A stretch of DNA of 64,000 nucleotides from Rhodobacterales bacterium HTCC2255. Lineage in GTDB: Bacteria > Pseudomonadota > Alphaproteobacteria > Rhodobacterales > Rhodobacteraceae. The notes beneath the pieces were generated by a model that saw only the letters and a program-made list of their open reading frames with translations, was not told the origin of the DNA and did not search any database. Below, one piece after another: positions 8,072 to 16,987 of this stretch (its first letter is position 1; each line of letters starts with the position of its first letter). The stretch spans positions 664,027 through 728,026 of the forward strand of contig DS022282.1 in NCBI GenBank assembly GCA_000153745.1, in the 5' to 3' direction. Both the position numbers and the translations under genes were made by a program.

Positions 8072-9166
8072 ATGTTTAATCTCAAAACTGCAACAGCCGT
8101 AGCTGTTGCACTTTCCATAACGGCTACTTCAGCCTTTGCGGAAAAAGTTCTACGCATCCAGTCAGTTCTATCAAACACATCTGATGAAGCTGTAATGCTA
8201 GGAAAATTTGGTGAGGACGTAGCAGCTTTAACAGGCGGGTCTTTGAAAATAGAAATACTACCAGCTGGTGCTATTGTTGGCCCACGTGATATCATGGACG
8301 CAGTTGATGCGGGTCTTGTTGAAGGTGGTTTCGCTTGGACTCACTACTGGGGTGGTAAGCACGTAGCTGCCAACCTATTTGGTGCACCAGTAGCGGGTGC
8401 TGGTGTTGGCATGGACAACATCGCATTTCTTTCATGGTTCCAATACGGTGGTGGTAAAGAGCTTTACGATCGTCTTTGGACAGAAATGGGCGTGAATGTT
8501 AAAGGTTTCATGCTACAGCCAGTTGGTCCAGAAGCTTTAGGTTGGTTCCCAGAGCCAATTACTTCTATGGATGACTTCCGTAAAATGCGTTTCCGTGCCC
8601 CTCCAGGAATGGTTGGAGCTGCTTACGCTGAAATCGGCGTTCCTGCTGTTGCTATGGGCGGTGGTGACATTCTTCCAGCGCTTGAAAAAGGTACAATTGA
8701 CGCAGCTGAATGGTGCTGTCCTAAGCCTGACTCAGTATTTGGTTTCCAAAAAGTACTTAAGCACTACTACCTACAAGGTTTACACCAAGTTGTTGTGAAT
8801 GCTGACATGTATGTAAATGGTGATTTCTACAATGGCTTGTCTGATACAGAGAAAAAAGCATTAGAAGTTGCTGCAAACGCATCTTTGTCTAAGTCAATGT
8901 CATACCGTATCTATGAAAATGGTAAGGCGCTGAAAGATCTTACAGATAACCACGGTGTTATCTTAGAAGATACTCCAGCTGACTATTTCACAGAGTACAT
9001 GGCTGCTGCGAAGAAATCTTTGCAAGCTGCGGCTGATGAAAATGCATTCTTTGCTGAAGTATGGCAGTCACAAAAAGATTTTGCTGACATAGCTGTACCT
9101 TTCTGGGCTGGTGCTCAAGCATCAAATGCAAGCTTAGGTAAAGCACACGCAGACACATTGAAGTAA
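8072..9166 (+). CDS. TRAP transporter solute-binding protein, DctP family
   Basis: A periplasmic binding protein of 364 aa with a signal peptide (positive start, hydrophobic 8-20, cleavage after SAFA near residue 23). It has the DctP-family ligand region MRFRAPPGM near residue 170, where the arginine normally binds the substrate's acidic group, and AAEWCCPKPD near 210. It captures an anionic organic substrate for the TRAP permease encoded next. Given the hpsNOP-like genes upstream, a sulfonate such as DHPS is a reasonable guess (HpsK role), but TakP-like 2-oxo-acid binding proteins look similar. Ribosome site AAGGGAGG, 8 nt from the ATG. Confidence 0.85.
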   Translation: MFNLKTATAVAVALSITATSAFAEKVLRIQSVLSNTSDEAVMLGKFGEDVAALTGGSLKIEILPAGAIVGPRDIMDAVDAGLVEGGFAWTHYWGGKHVAANLFGAPVAGAGVGMDNIAFLSWFQYGGGKELYDRLWTEMGVNVKGFMLQPVGPEALGWFPEPITSMDDFRKMRFRAPPGMVGAAYAEIGVPAVAMGGGDILPALEKGTIDAAEWCCPKPDSVFGFQKVLKHYYLQGLHQVVVNADMYVNGDFYNGLSDTEKKALEVAANASLSKSMSYRIYENGKALKDLTDNHGVILEDTPADYFTEYMAAAKKSLQAAADENAFFAEVWQSQKDFADIAVPFWAGAQASNASLGKAHADTLK

Positions 9167-9179
9167 GAACTTCCTACAG

Positions 9180-9210
9180 TGCGGGGCCTACGGGCCCCGC
9201 ATTTCTTTTT
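9180..9210 (+). terminator. Strong intrinsic terminator between dctP and dctQM
   Basis: Arms TGCGGGGCC and GGCCCCGCA around the loop TACG, followed by TTTCTTTTT. In TRAP and ABC operons such hairpins after the binding-protein gene let most transcripts stop there, so binding protein is made in excess over permease. Only read-through, or a second promoter, would express the dctQM gene. Confidence 0.85.
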
Positions 9211-9288
9211 CGATAAGGGTCTTTGCGATAACAAGATCTTTTTCAAAAAAGAAGCCGTAATAAACGGTATTTTAAAGGGAGAGAAGAC

Positions 9289-11760
9289 ATGGCTGCAGAA
9301 GAACCAATTCCAGAGGACTTGGAAATTGCCGATGAGCTGATTGCTGAACGACGCGCGGAAGCCCCTGGAGAAACACCAGAGGATATGACACCTTGGCAGC
9401 GCCCAATCACAGCAGTCATTGACGTTGTCAACTATCGTGCAGGTCAAATGATTGCTCTTTTGATGATACCACTTATTGCCGTTGTTGTTTACGAAGTTAT
9501 ATCACGTAATCTTGATACAGTTCTCATTGATGCAGGCTTTGGAAATTTAGCAAAAGCTCTTGGACTAGGCCCAACATTATGGGTATATGATATGAGCCGT
9601 ATGATTGCAGGTGTCCTTTGGATGGCGGCTGCAGGATATGGACTTATGCGCGGTGTACACATACGCGCAGATTTTTTATACCGCAACTGGACAGCGAAAA
9701 CTCAGGCAACAGTAGACGCTTCTCTATACTTGCTTTTCTTTATTCCAGCTATGATCTTTTTCACATGGGTATCTGCTGAATTTTGGTGGAAAGCCTTTTC
9801 AACTGGAGAGACCAACCAAGTAGACAGTGCATGGGGCCCATTATTATGGCCTGCAAGAACAGCCATGCCAGTTGGTGGGTTTTTATTGTTAATCCAAGGC
9901 ATTCCAGAGGTTTTCCGCGCTTTCCATAAAATGGGTAAAGAGCGTGAACGTAAGTTTGTTATGGCACTTCCAATTTATTTAATTGCACTCACATGGCTTG
10001 TATTGGCAATTTTCTTACCAGATTTAGTTCCAGGTGGGGCTGCATTTACTGAAATGATGAAAGCAAGCCCATCACTGGATAAAGCAACAATTGGCCTAAT
10101 TATGATGGGAGCAATGTTGTTTGTGATCTTTATTGGTTTCCCAATTTCATTCACCTTGATCTTCTTGGCATTTATTTTTGGTATTTGGGGTTATAACTTT
10201 TTCTTCTCAACCTTTTTAATGACGCTTGGTACCAACTCCACTATGCTAAATGATCAGTTAATGGCGGTACCGTTATTTGTTTTGATGGGCATAGTTATGG
10301 AGTCTGCCGGTTTAATGGAACGCTTATTTTCGTCAATCCAAATGATCATGTCACGTGTTCGTGGAGCTTTGTTTATAGCTGTTTTGATCGTATCTACTAT
10401 TTTTGCAGCGGCAACAGGTATAGTTGGAGCGTCGGTGACCATGCTGGGCATTATGGCCGGTGCAACAATGACCCGTGCTGGTTATGATACAAAATTAGCC
10501 GCAGGTACAATTACAGCGGGTGGTACACTTGGAATCTTGATACCACCATCTATTATGTTGATTGTTATGGGCCCAGTATTGGAAGTATCAACACTTGATC
10601 TATTCCGAGGTGCATTTATTCCAGGTGCCCTTCTCGCATCTCTATACTTACTATATACGCTTGGACGTTGCTGGATAAACCCAGATTTAGGTCCAATCCT
10701 ATCAGATGAGGATCAACCTGATACATCACGTTTCTATGGAGCAGAAGTCGCATTAATCTGTCTTGGTGTTCTTACTGTTTGCCGTGTATTCGGCCTTGGA
10801 TTAGGTGGAACATTTGGTGGGGTTATTCCATTTGGTGGACTTTTTGCGTTAATAGTAGTTGGAACGATTGCATATAAAGCATACCGAAACTTATCAATTC
10901 TTCGAATAGCTTTACCAATCGCAATTCTGTTTCATCTGTATATGGTTTTCGCAAATATTGGTGAAGATGGTAGTTTGCCAATTATGTCAATTGTAATGGG
11001 CGCATTTATTTTACTCTTAGCTTACTTAGGTCGTATTATTTATAGTTCAGAAGCAGATAAAGATTTTTACTTCTCCAATCTATGGGATGAATTCTTTGCA
11101 GGTTTAATGCCTCCGACAATCCTCATCTCTTTTGCTTTAGGTTCAATTCTGCTTGGTTTTGCAACACCTGCGGAAGCAGCTGCAATGGGTGCATTTGGAT
11201 CGATTTTGTTGGCTATCGGATATCGTAAATTCACCTTCTCAAGTTTCTTTGATAACTTAATGAAAGCACTTGAAATTACAGTTCTGATTATGTTCTTAGT
11301 TGCAGCTTCAAACTTCTTTGGAGCCGAGTTTAGTGCCCTAGGAACCCCTAAGTTAATGACAGAAATGTTGCTTGGCCTTGAAATGTCACCATACTTAATA
11401 TTGCTAATGGTAATGGCGCTAATATTCTTACTAGGTTGGCCACTTGAATGGGTGCCAATCGTATTGATCGTTGTCCCTATTCTATTGCCAACAGTTCAAT
11501 CGTTGGAACTTCATGGTTTGAGCAGTTATGATACGATGGTTTGGTTTGGTATTCTTGTTGCTGTTAATTTACAGACTGCGTGGCTTAGTCCACCTGTGGC
11601 CTTGTCCGCTTACTTCTTAAAAGGTGTCGTTCCTAATTGGGATCTAAAGGATATTTACATTGGTATGATGCAATTTATGTTGGTTCAGTTATTAGGTCTG
11701 GCATTAATATTCATCTTCCCACAACTCGTTCTTTGGTTGCCAAGAGTTATGGCGGGATAA
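9289..11760 (+). CDS. TRAP transporter fused permease, DctQM
   Basis: 823 aa. Residues about 1-215 form the small DctQ-type subunit (four membrane segments, with GVHIRADFLYRNW in its middle). After a linker, residues about 225-820 form the large DctM channel with more than ten membrane segments and the family segments TAGGTLGILIPPS and LLGWPLEWVPIVLIVV. The two permease subunits, usually separate, are fused here. It imports the solute captured by the preceding DctP protein using a sodium or proton gradient. Ribosome site GGGAGAG precedes ATG 9289. A bidirectional terminator closes the unit. Confidence 0.85.
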   Translation: MAAEEPIPEDLEIADELIAERRAEAPGETPEDMTPWQRPITAVIDVVNYRAGQMIALLMIPLIAVVVYEVISRNLDTVLIDAGFGNLAKALGLGPTLWVYDMSRMIAGVLWMAAAGYGLMRGVHIRADFLYRNWTAKTQATVDASLYLLFFIPAMIFFTWVSAEFWWKAFSTGETNQVDSAWGPLLWPARTAMPVGGFLLLIQGIPEVFRAFHKMGKERERKFVMALPIYLIALTWLVLAIFLPDLVPGGAAFTEMMKASPSLDKATIGLIMMGAMLFVIFIGFPISFTLIFLAFIFGIWGYNFFFSTFLMTLGTNSTMLNDQLMAVPLFVLMGIVMESAGLMERLFSSIQMIMSRVRGALFIAVLIVSTIFAAATGIVGASVTMLGIMAGATMTRAGYDTKLAAGTITAGGTLGILIPPSIMLIVMGPVLEVSTLDLFRGAFIPGALLASLYLLYTLGRCWINPDLGPILSDEDQPDTSRFYGAEVALICLGVLTVCRVFGLGLGGTFGGVIPFGGLFALIVVGTIAYKAYRNLSILRIALPIAILFHLYMVFANIGEDGSLPIMSIVMGAFILLLAYLGRIIYSSEADKDFYFSNLWDEFFAGLMPPTILISFALGSILLGFATPAEAAAMGAFGSILLAIGYRKFTFSSFFDNLMKALEITVLIMFLVAASNFFGAEFSALGTPKLMTEMLLGLEMSPYLILLMVMALIFLLGWPLEWVPIVLIVVPILLPTVQSLELHGLSSYDTMVWFGILVAVNLQTAWLSPPVALSAYFLKGVVPNWDLKDIYIGMMQFMLVQLLGLALIFIFPQLVLWLPRVMAG

Positions 11761-11775
11761 ATAAACATATAGTCA

Positions 11776-11810
11776 AAAAGCCCACCTTTATTTAAAGGTG
11801 GGCTTTTTTT
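11776..11810. terminator. Bidirectional intrinsic terminator
   Basis: Perfect 15-bp arms (AAAAGCCCACCTTTA and its complement) around TT, with an A-run on the left and T-run on the right, so it can stop both dctQM (plus) and the polyamine operon (minus), whose last gene ends at 11832. Confidence 0.9.
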
Positions 11811-11831
11811 TATTCTTTAACCATTCATGAA

Positions 11832-13130
11832 TTATAATCTATCACGCATTGAGAACCACAACATTGCCAATACCAATAATGGTGATCTCAACATAGCACC
11901 ACCAGGGAAACGGGGTGATGGAACAGAAGCCATGAAATCAAATTGTTCAGCTTGCCCACGAATTGCATCAGCGGCCATTTTTCCACCCATAGTAGCCATT
12001 GCCACACCGTGACCTGAATATCCTGAAGCAGACAGAATATTACCACCTATGCGTTCAAAGTGTGGCATACGATTCATCGTAATACCTAATGTTCCACCCC
12101 ATGCATAATCAATGCGAGTATTCTTTAATTGGGGATAAATTTCTAACATTGGCTTTCGTACCGCCGCTGCAATATCATTAGGAAATTTATATCCATAACT
12201 TTCAGATCCACCAAACAATAAACGGCGATCAGGACTAAAACGAAAATAATTCACAACAAATTTACTGTCTGCCACAGCATGATTATTTTTAATTAGTGCC
12301 TCTTGCGCCTCCTCACTCATAGGTTCGGTTGCGATTATAAAATTATTAATTGGCATAACTCGTGCGGCAACCCGACTGTTTAAACGCCCCAAGTACCCAT
12401 TACATGCAAGTACAACAAATTTTGCACTTACAGATCCATGTTCTGTTTTAATCTTTGCTGGATCACCCGGTTTCAAATCTATGACTTTAGATTGTTCATA
12501 AAGCATAACACCTAAGTCAACGCATTTTCGAGCTAGCCCCAAAGCGTATCGCAAAGGATCAATATGGCCAGCTCCCATATCAAGTGTGCCGCCAAAATAT
12601 GCTGGGCTATTAATTAGATCACGAGTTTCTTCACAGCTAAGATTGCGAATTTTATCATAGCCGTATTTGTTACGTAGATGATCAGTATATGCATGTTCCT
12701 CATTTACATAACGTTTGCGGTGTGCTGTATGAATAATACCATCAACAACACCACAATCATCCATATCTGCAGATAAATTACGTACCAAATCAACTGACTG
12801 CTGCGAAATACCCCACAATGCTTTGGCGTGTTCATTACCCAACATTGCTTCTAATCCCTCTTGATCCATACGTTGGCCTCCAGAGACTTGGCCACCATTT
12901 CTCCCCGAAGCTCCAAAGCCAAGACGTTGCGCCTCAAGAAGAGCAACTTTATAACCTGATTGAGCCAAATGTAATGCAGTAGAAAGGCCCGTAAAACCGC
13001 CGCCTACTATGCAAACATCAGCTTGTATTTCATTTTTAAGGCATGGAAATTTTTCAAGTTGAGTTGCATGCTCTGCATAATATGATGGCGGGTATTTCCC
13101 TTGCTTATCGTTTGCCGTCAACAAATCCAT
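11832..13130 (-). CDS. puuB: Gamma-glutamylputrescine oxidase-like FAD oxidoreductase
   Basis: 432 aa of the DAO family. The FAD motif GGGFTGLS is near residue 43, and ASGRNGGQVSGGQ near 75 is characteristic of the PuuB/OrdL group. It is expected to oxidise gamma-glutamyl-putrescine (or a related glutamylated amine) to the aldehyde with H2O2 release. It is the last gene of a minus-strand polyamine cassette, 3 bp after a PuuA-like ligase, which strongly supports the role. The next enzymes, PuuC aldehyde dehydrogenase and PuuD hydrolase, are not in the window. Confidence 0.8.
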   Translation of the reverse strand: MDLLTANDKQGKYPPSYYAEHATQLEKFPCLKNEIQADVCIVGGGFTGLSTALHLAQSGYKVALLEAQRLGFGASGRNGGQVSGGQRMDQEGLEAMLGNEHAKALWGISQQSVDLVRNLSADMDDCGVVDGIIHTAHRKRYVNEEHAYTDHLRNKYGYDKIRNLSCEETRDLINSPAYFGGTLDMGAGHIDPLRYALGLARKCVDLGVMLYEQSKVIDLKPGDPAKIKTEHGSVSAKFVVLACNGYLGRLNSRVAARVMPINNFIIATEPMSEEAQEALIKNNHAVADSKFVVNYFRFSPDRRLLFGGSESYGYKFPNDIAAAVRKPMLEIYPQLKNTRIDYAWGGTLGITMNRMPHFERIGGNILSASGYSGHGVAMATMGGKMAADAIRGQAEQFDFMASVPSPRFPGGAMLRSPLLVLAMLWFSMRDRL

Positions 13131-13133
13131 CTT

Positions 13134-14510
13134 TTAAGCATTCAACAATAAATGTTCGCGTTCCCAAGGTGAAATTTCGCGTTGGTATTCCATAAGTTCC
13201 GCATGTTTGATTTGACGGTATAAATTACAAAATTCAGTTCCTAATACCTCTTGAAGACCTTTATCTGCCTCAAATAATGTAAGTGCAGCAAACAGAGAAT
13301 GCGGCAATCCAGTATCGGTTTCAAAGATTTCTTCATTAACAGCACCACGTGGTTCTATACTGTTAACCATACCCAAATATCCCGCAGCTAAACTAGCAGC
13401 AATTGCGAGATAAGGGTTCGCATCACTACCTGTTACGCGGTTTTCCACCCTACGTGCATTCGGGCCAGAATTTGGAATGCGTAGTCCTGTAGTGCGATTA
13501 TCAGCAGCCCACTCTAAATTTGAAGGCGCAGAATAGGCACCTGCCAAGCGACGGTATGAATTCACATATGGCGCGAGCAAAGGTACTGCATTTTGTAAAT
13601 GCTTTTGTGAGCCACCTATAAAATTATAAAATAAATCTGTTGGTGTACCATCAGCCTTTGAAAAAATATTTTGGCCTGTTTTTATATCCACAATTGATTG
13701 GTGAATATGCATTGCTGAACCCGGCTGATCCCGCATTGGTTTTGCCATAAAGGTAGCAAATACACCATGTTTTAATGCTGCCTCTCGTATTGTACGCTTA
13801 AAATAAAACACTTGATCTGCTAATGCCAGTGGGTCTCCATGCATCAAATTAATCTCGATCTGCCCTGCACCACCTTCTTGTATAATTGTATCAATCTCTA
13901 AGCCCTGTGCCTCGGTATAATCGTAAATTGTATCAATCACATCTCCAAACTCATCCACTGCAACCATGGAAAATGCTTGCTGGCGTGCTCCAATGCGCCC
14001 TGTCCGTCCAACAGGTGGCTGTATTTCTTCTGATGGATTAGTATTAGGTTTAGTTAAGTAAAATTCTAATTCAGGAGCGACTACAGCGCGCCAACCTTTT
14101 ATCTCATAAAGGCTTATTATTCTTCTTAAAACATTACGTGGTGCTATTTGTAGATCTTCACCTTCTCGAGTTTCGATATTATTGATTATCTGAACAGATG
14201 CATCTTCAGACCACGGGACAGCAGCCGCCGTAGACATATCAGGACGCAATACAATATCTTTCTCTGTCCATTGATTTTCAATATCATCCATATCTACATA
14301 CTCTCCTGATATGGTTTGATAAAATAATGATACAGGTAAGAAAGTAGTCCCTGTAGATGAAAACTTATGTGCCGGCATAGTTTTACCCCGAGACATCCCA
14401 GCTATATCTGGAATAATACTTTCAACTTCTTCTAATTTACGTGTGCCCTTGTGAGCAATAAATGCTTTTGGAAGTTCTTTTACCCAACTTTTTTCATCAT
14501 TATTAGCCAT
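13134..14510 (-). CDS. puuA: Gamma-glutamylputrescine synthetase-like (glutamine synthetase family), copy 1
   Basis: 458 aa of the glutamine synthetase family. The catalytic barrel is clear, with PELEFYL near residue 147, EGGAGQIEINLMHGDPL near 217, HIHQS near 258 and NRTTGLRIPNSGP near 330. This branch ligates glutamate to polyamines or other amines rather than ammonia. Overlap with puuB is close (3-bp gap), and it follows the agmatinase gene after a 94-bp gap containing a strong hairpin, so it may be expressed differently from the genes before it. Confidence 0.8.
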   Translation of the reverse strand: MANNDEKSWVKELPKAFIAHKGTRKLEEVESIIPDIAGMSRGKTMPAHKFSSTGTTFLPVSLFYQTISGEYVDMDDIENQWTEKDIVLRPDMSTAAAVPWSEDASVQIINNIETREGEDLQIAPRNVLRRIISLYEIKGWRAVVAPELEFYLTKPNTNPSEEIQPPVGRTGRIGARQQAFSMVAVDEFGDVIDTIYDYTEAQGLEIDTIIQEGGAGQIEINLMHGDPLALADQVFYFKRTIREAALKHGVFATFMAKPMRDQPGSAMHIHQSIVDIKTGQNIFSKADGTPTDLFYNFIGGSQKHLQNAVPLLAPYVNSYRRLAGAYSAPSNLEWAADNRTTGLRIPNSGPNARRVENRVTGSDANPYLAIAASLAAGYLGMVNSIEPRGAVNEEIFETDTGLPHSLFAALTLFEADKGLQEVLGTEFCNLYRQIKHAELMEYQREISPWEREHLLLNA

Positions 14511-14594
14511 AAAGCCCCATCATCAATAAGTTATAAAAATGCTATCATACTTTTCATTTTTCGTCAGAAAATTTTATAGATAAAAAAACCACTC

Positions 14595-14631
14595 AAAGGA
14601 AATATTATATTCGGCCGATAATATTTCCTTT
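14595..14631 (-). terminator. Hairpin spanning the stop codon of the ureohydrolase gene
   Basis: Perfect 14-bp arms (AAAGGAAATATTAT and its complement) with a 9-nt loop. On the minus strand it covers the last codons and the stop of the agmatinase-like gene, and seven T residues follow 6 nt after the stem. It could act as a partial terminator or an RNA-processing site inside the polyamine operon, lowering expression of puuA-puuB. Confidence 0.55.
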
Positions 14632-15573
14632 TGCGCCTTTCTTTTTTGCTAATAAACACAAAAAGTCATGGCCAATGGTTGCAGCAGCAATAGCTGTAAT
14701 TTCACTGACATCATAAGCTGGAGAAACTTCTACGATGTCCATACCAATCAAGTCCAAACCTTCTAGGCCACGTAATAATTCTAACCCTTGCCACGTTGCA
14801 AGCCCACCAACAACTGGAGTGCCTGTTCCTGGAGCATATGATGGGTCAAATCCATCAATATCCCAAGAAATATATACTGGACTATCACCTGCACGATTCT
14901 TAATGATCTCAAGTGCAGCATCAATACCATTCCTATGAACCCAAGGAGATGTTAATATTTCAAACCCATGATCAGAATTATTATATGTTCTCAATCCAAT
15001 CTGAGTTGATTTAGAAGCATCTATTACACCTTCTGAAACTGCTCTAGCAAACATTGAACCATGATCCATTCCACCAGTATCTTCCCAAGTATCACAGTGA
15101 GCATCAAATTGTATTAATGTAACAGGTCCATATTTTTCTGCATGTGATTTTATTAATGGGTATGAAACAAAATGGTCACCCCCAAAAGTTAACATTTTGG
15201 TATCCTGAGAAATTATTTTTGATGCATGATCTTGGATGGCCTTCACAATAGTTTCTGGGTGGTGTGGATCTAGATGACAATCGCCATAATCTACGATTGA
15301 TAGATTTTCAAATAAATTAAACCCAAATGGGAATGCATCTAATTCTGCTAATTGAACTGATGCCTGTCTTATAGCTCTTGGACCTAACCTGCAGCCTGGG
15401 CGGTAAGTAACAGCGTTGTCAAAAGGTACTCCACTGACAGCTACATCAACACCATTTAAATCTTGACTATATTTTCGCCTTAAAAAAGATAGGGCTCCTC
15501 CATAAGTCATTTCATGATACATTCCCATAGTATCCTTCGATTTAAATGCAAAATCCCCTTTTTTATCTGACAT
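14605..15573 (-). CDS. speB: Agmatinase-family ureohydrolase
   Basis: 322 aa of the arginase/agmatinase family. All dimanganese motifs are present: GGDHFVSYP, DAHCDTWED and SWDIDGFDPSYAPGTGTP, together with DHGSMF. The family hydrolyses guanidino compounds to urea and an amine; agmatine to putrescine would feed directly into the adjacent puuA/puuB/spuC genes. Guanidinobutyrate or arginine cannot be excluded. It is 8 bp downstream of the second PuuA-like gene in the same transcript direction. Confidence 0.8.
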   Translation of the reverse strand: MSDKKGDFAFKSKDTMGMYHEMTYGGALSFLRRKYSQDLNGVDVAVSGVPFDNAVTYRPGCRLGPRAIRQASVQLAELDAFPFGFNLFENLSIVDYGDCHLDPHHPETIVKAIQDHASKIISQDTKMLTFGGDHFVSYPLIKSHAEKYGPVTLIQFDAHCDTWEDTGGMDHGSMFARAVSEGVIDASKSTQIGLRTYNNSDHGFEILTSPWVHRNGIDAALEIIKNRAGDSPVYISWDIDGFDPSYAPGTGTPVVGGLATWQGLELLRGLEGLDLIGMDIVEVSPAYDVSEITAIAAATIGHDFLCLLAKKKGAKGNIIGRI

Positions 15574-15581
15574 ATCTGTTC

Positions 15582-16925
15582 CTACAATCTACTTAAATAA
15601 GTTTTATATTCTATGGGTGGAATTTCAGTTGTAATCTGTGAAATTTCGTTTCGTCTTAATACGGAGTAAATATTACAATAATTTTCACCCAAAAGCGCTT
15701 TTGCAAATTCTGAATTTTCAAAATTATCTAGGCTTTGGTTCCAGTTAGTAGTTAGTGGCATTGCTGGAGACGAATTTGCATCTTCAAGTGGCAAAGGTGG
15801 TTCTTCTTCTGTTTCAATGCCATGCAAAATTCCAGCTAATATGGCCGCAAATGCTAAATATGGATTTATATCTGCACCGGATATTCGATGCTCTAGTCGT
15901 GAAGCTGGCCCTTTAGTTACAGGCAACCTAATACCAGCGTTGCGATTATCAAGACCCCAATCTGGGGCACAGGGTGCGAATCCGCCTGGGAAAAACCTAC
16001 GGTATGAATTCATATGAGGTGCGAAAATAGCTTGAAAATCTTCCATTGTATTCAAAACACCAGCAACCGCATATCTAAGTGCAGGCGCAATCTCTTCATT
16101 TGAACATTCAAATATATTTACACCTTCATTATCAAGAACTGAAGTATGTAAATGCATTCCATTTCCTGGATGGTCTGCGTATGGTTTAGCCATGAATGTG
16201 GCTTCCATATCGTATTCATCTGCAACCCCTCGAACAAGACGTCGGAAAATTACAGCTGTATCAGCCGCTGACAAAACGTCGCCAGTGTGATGGAAGTTAA
16301 TTTCGAATTGACCAGGACCAAATTCTGCAATTATTGAATCAATTGGAAGACCTAAAACTTTAGATGCTTTTTGAATTGCACGTAGCATTTCTTCAGATCG
16401 AGATAACACTTCAAGATCGTAGTTCTGTGCATCAGGAGTTCTTTCAGGTGGTGTTGGTGGGTCAGAAACGTTTTTTCGTTTATTAATTATATAAAATTCT
16501 AATTCACAAGCTACGACAGGATTTAATCCTTTGTTCTTAAACTTATCAACAATCCTTTGAAGAATTAATCTTGGTGATAATTCAGATATTTCACCATTCA
16601 TCTCATGCATCTCAACCATCAACTGAGCAACATTACCTTTCGCCCAAGGAACAGGCTTTAAAGTTCCTAGAATTGGCTTTAAAATACCATCAGGATCACC
16701 TTGGATCATACCTAGACCTGTTTCAGGAATTTCAAATCCAAATATATTTGGTGCATAAGTCGAAAGTGGAATCCGAACTTGATTATCTAAAAGCTTTGAT
16801 ACTTCTGATGACGGTAACCATTTACCTCTAAGGACTGCATTTATATCACATAACATTAAATCTATTCGTTCTGGCACCCCATGTTGAGTACAATACAAAT
16901 CATATTCAGTCATAAAATCAGTCAT
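15582..16925 (-). CDS. Glutamine synthetase-like gamma-glutamylpolyamine synthetase, copy 2
   Basis: 447 aa of the glutamine synthetase family, clearly diverged from the copy at 13134. Motifs include ACELEFYIINKRK, EFGPGQFEINFHHTGD, HLHTS and NRNAGIRLPVTKGP. The substrate could be putrescine, spermidine or another amine; in Pseudomonas several such SpuI/PauA-type enzymes share polyamine work. I chose ATG 16925 because GGTGA lies 6 nt upstream; a GTG three codons earlier is the alternative. It sits 62 bp after the aminotransferase and 8 bp before the ureohydrolase gene. Confidence 0.75.
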   Translation of the reverse strand: MTDFMTEYDLYCTQHGVPERIDLMLCDINAVLRGKWLPSSEVSKLLDNQVRIPLSTYAPNIFGFEIPETGLGMIQGDPDGILKPILGTLKPVPWAKGNVAQLMVEMHEMNGEISELSPRLILQRIVDKFKNKGLNPVVACELEFYIINKRKNVSDPPTPPERTPDAQNYDLEVLSRSEEMLRAIQKASKVLGLPIDSIIAEFGPGQFEINFHHTGDVLSAADTAVIFRRLVRGVADEYDMEATFMAKPYADHPGNGMHLHTSVLDNEGVNIFECSNEEIAPALRYAVAGVLNTMEDFQAIFAPHMNSYRRFFPGGFAPCAPDWGLDNRNAGIRLPVTKGPASRLEHRISGADINPYLAFAAILAGILHGIETEEEPPLPLEDANSSPAMPLTTNWNQSLDNFENSEFAKALLGENYCNIYSVLRRNEISQITTEIPPIEYKTYLSRL

Positions 16926-16987
16926 TATTTTCACCGTTTAGCTGCATAAATAAGTGCACCTTAAAAATGCACCCATGAATATAACAA

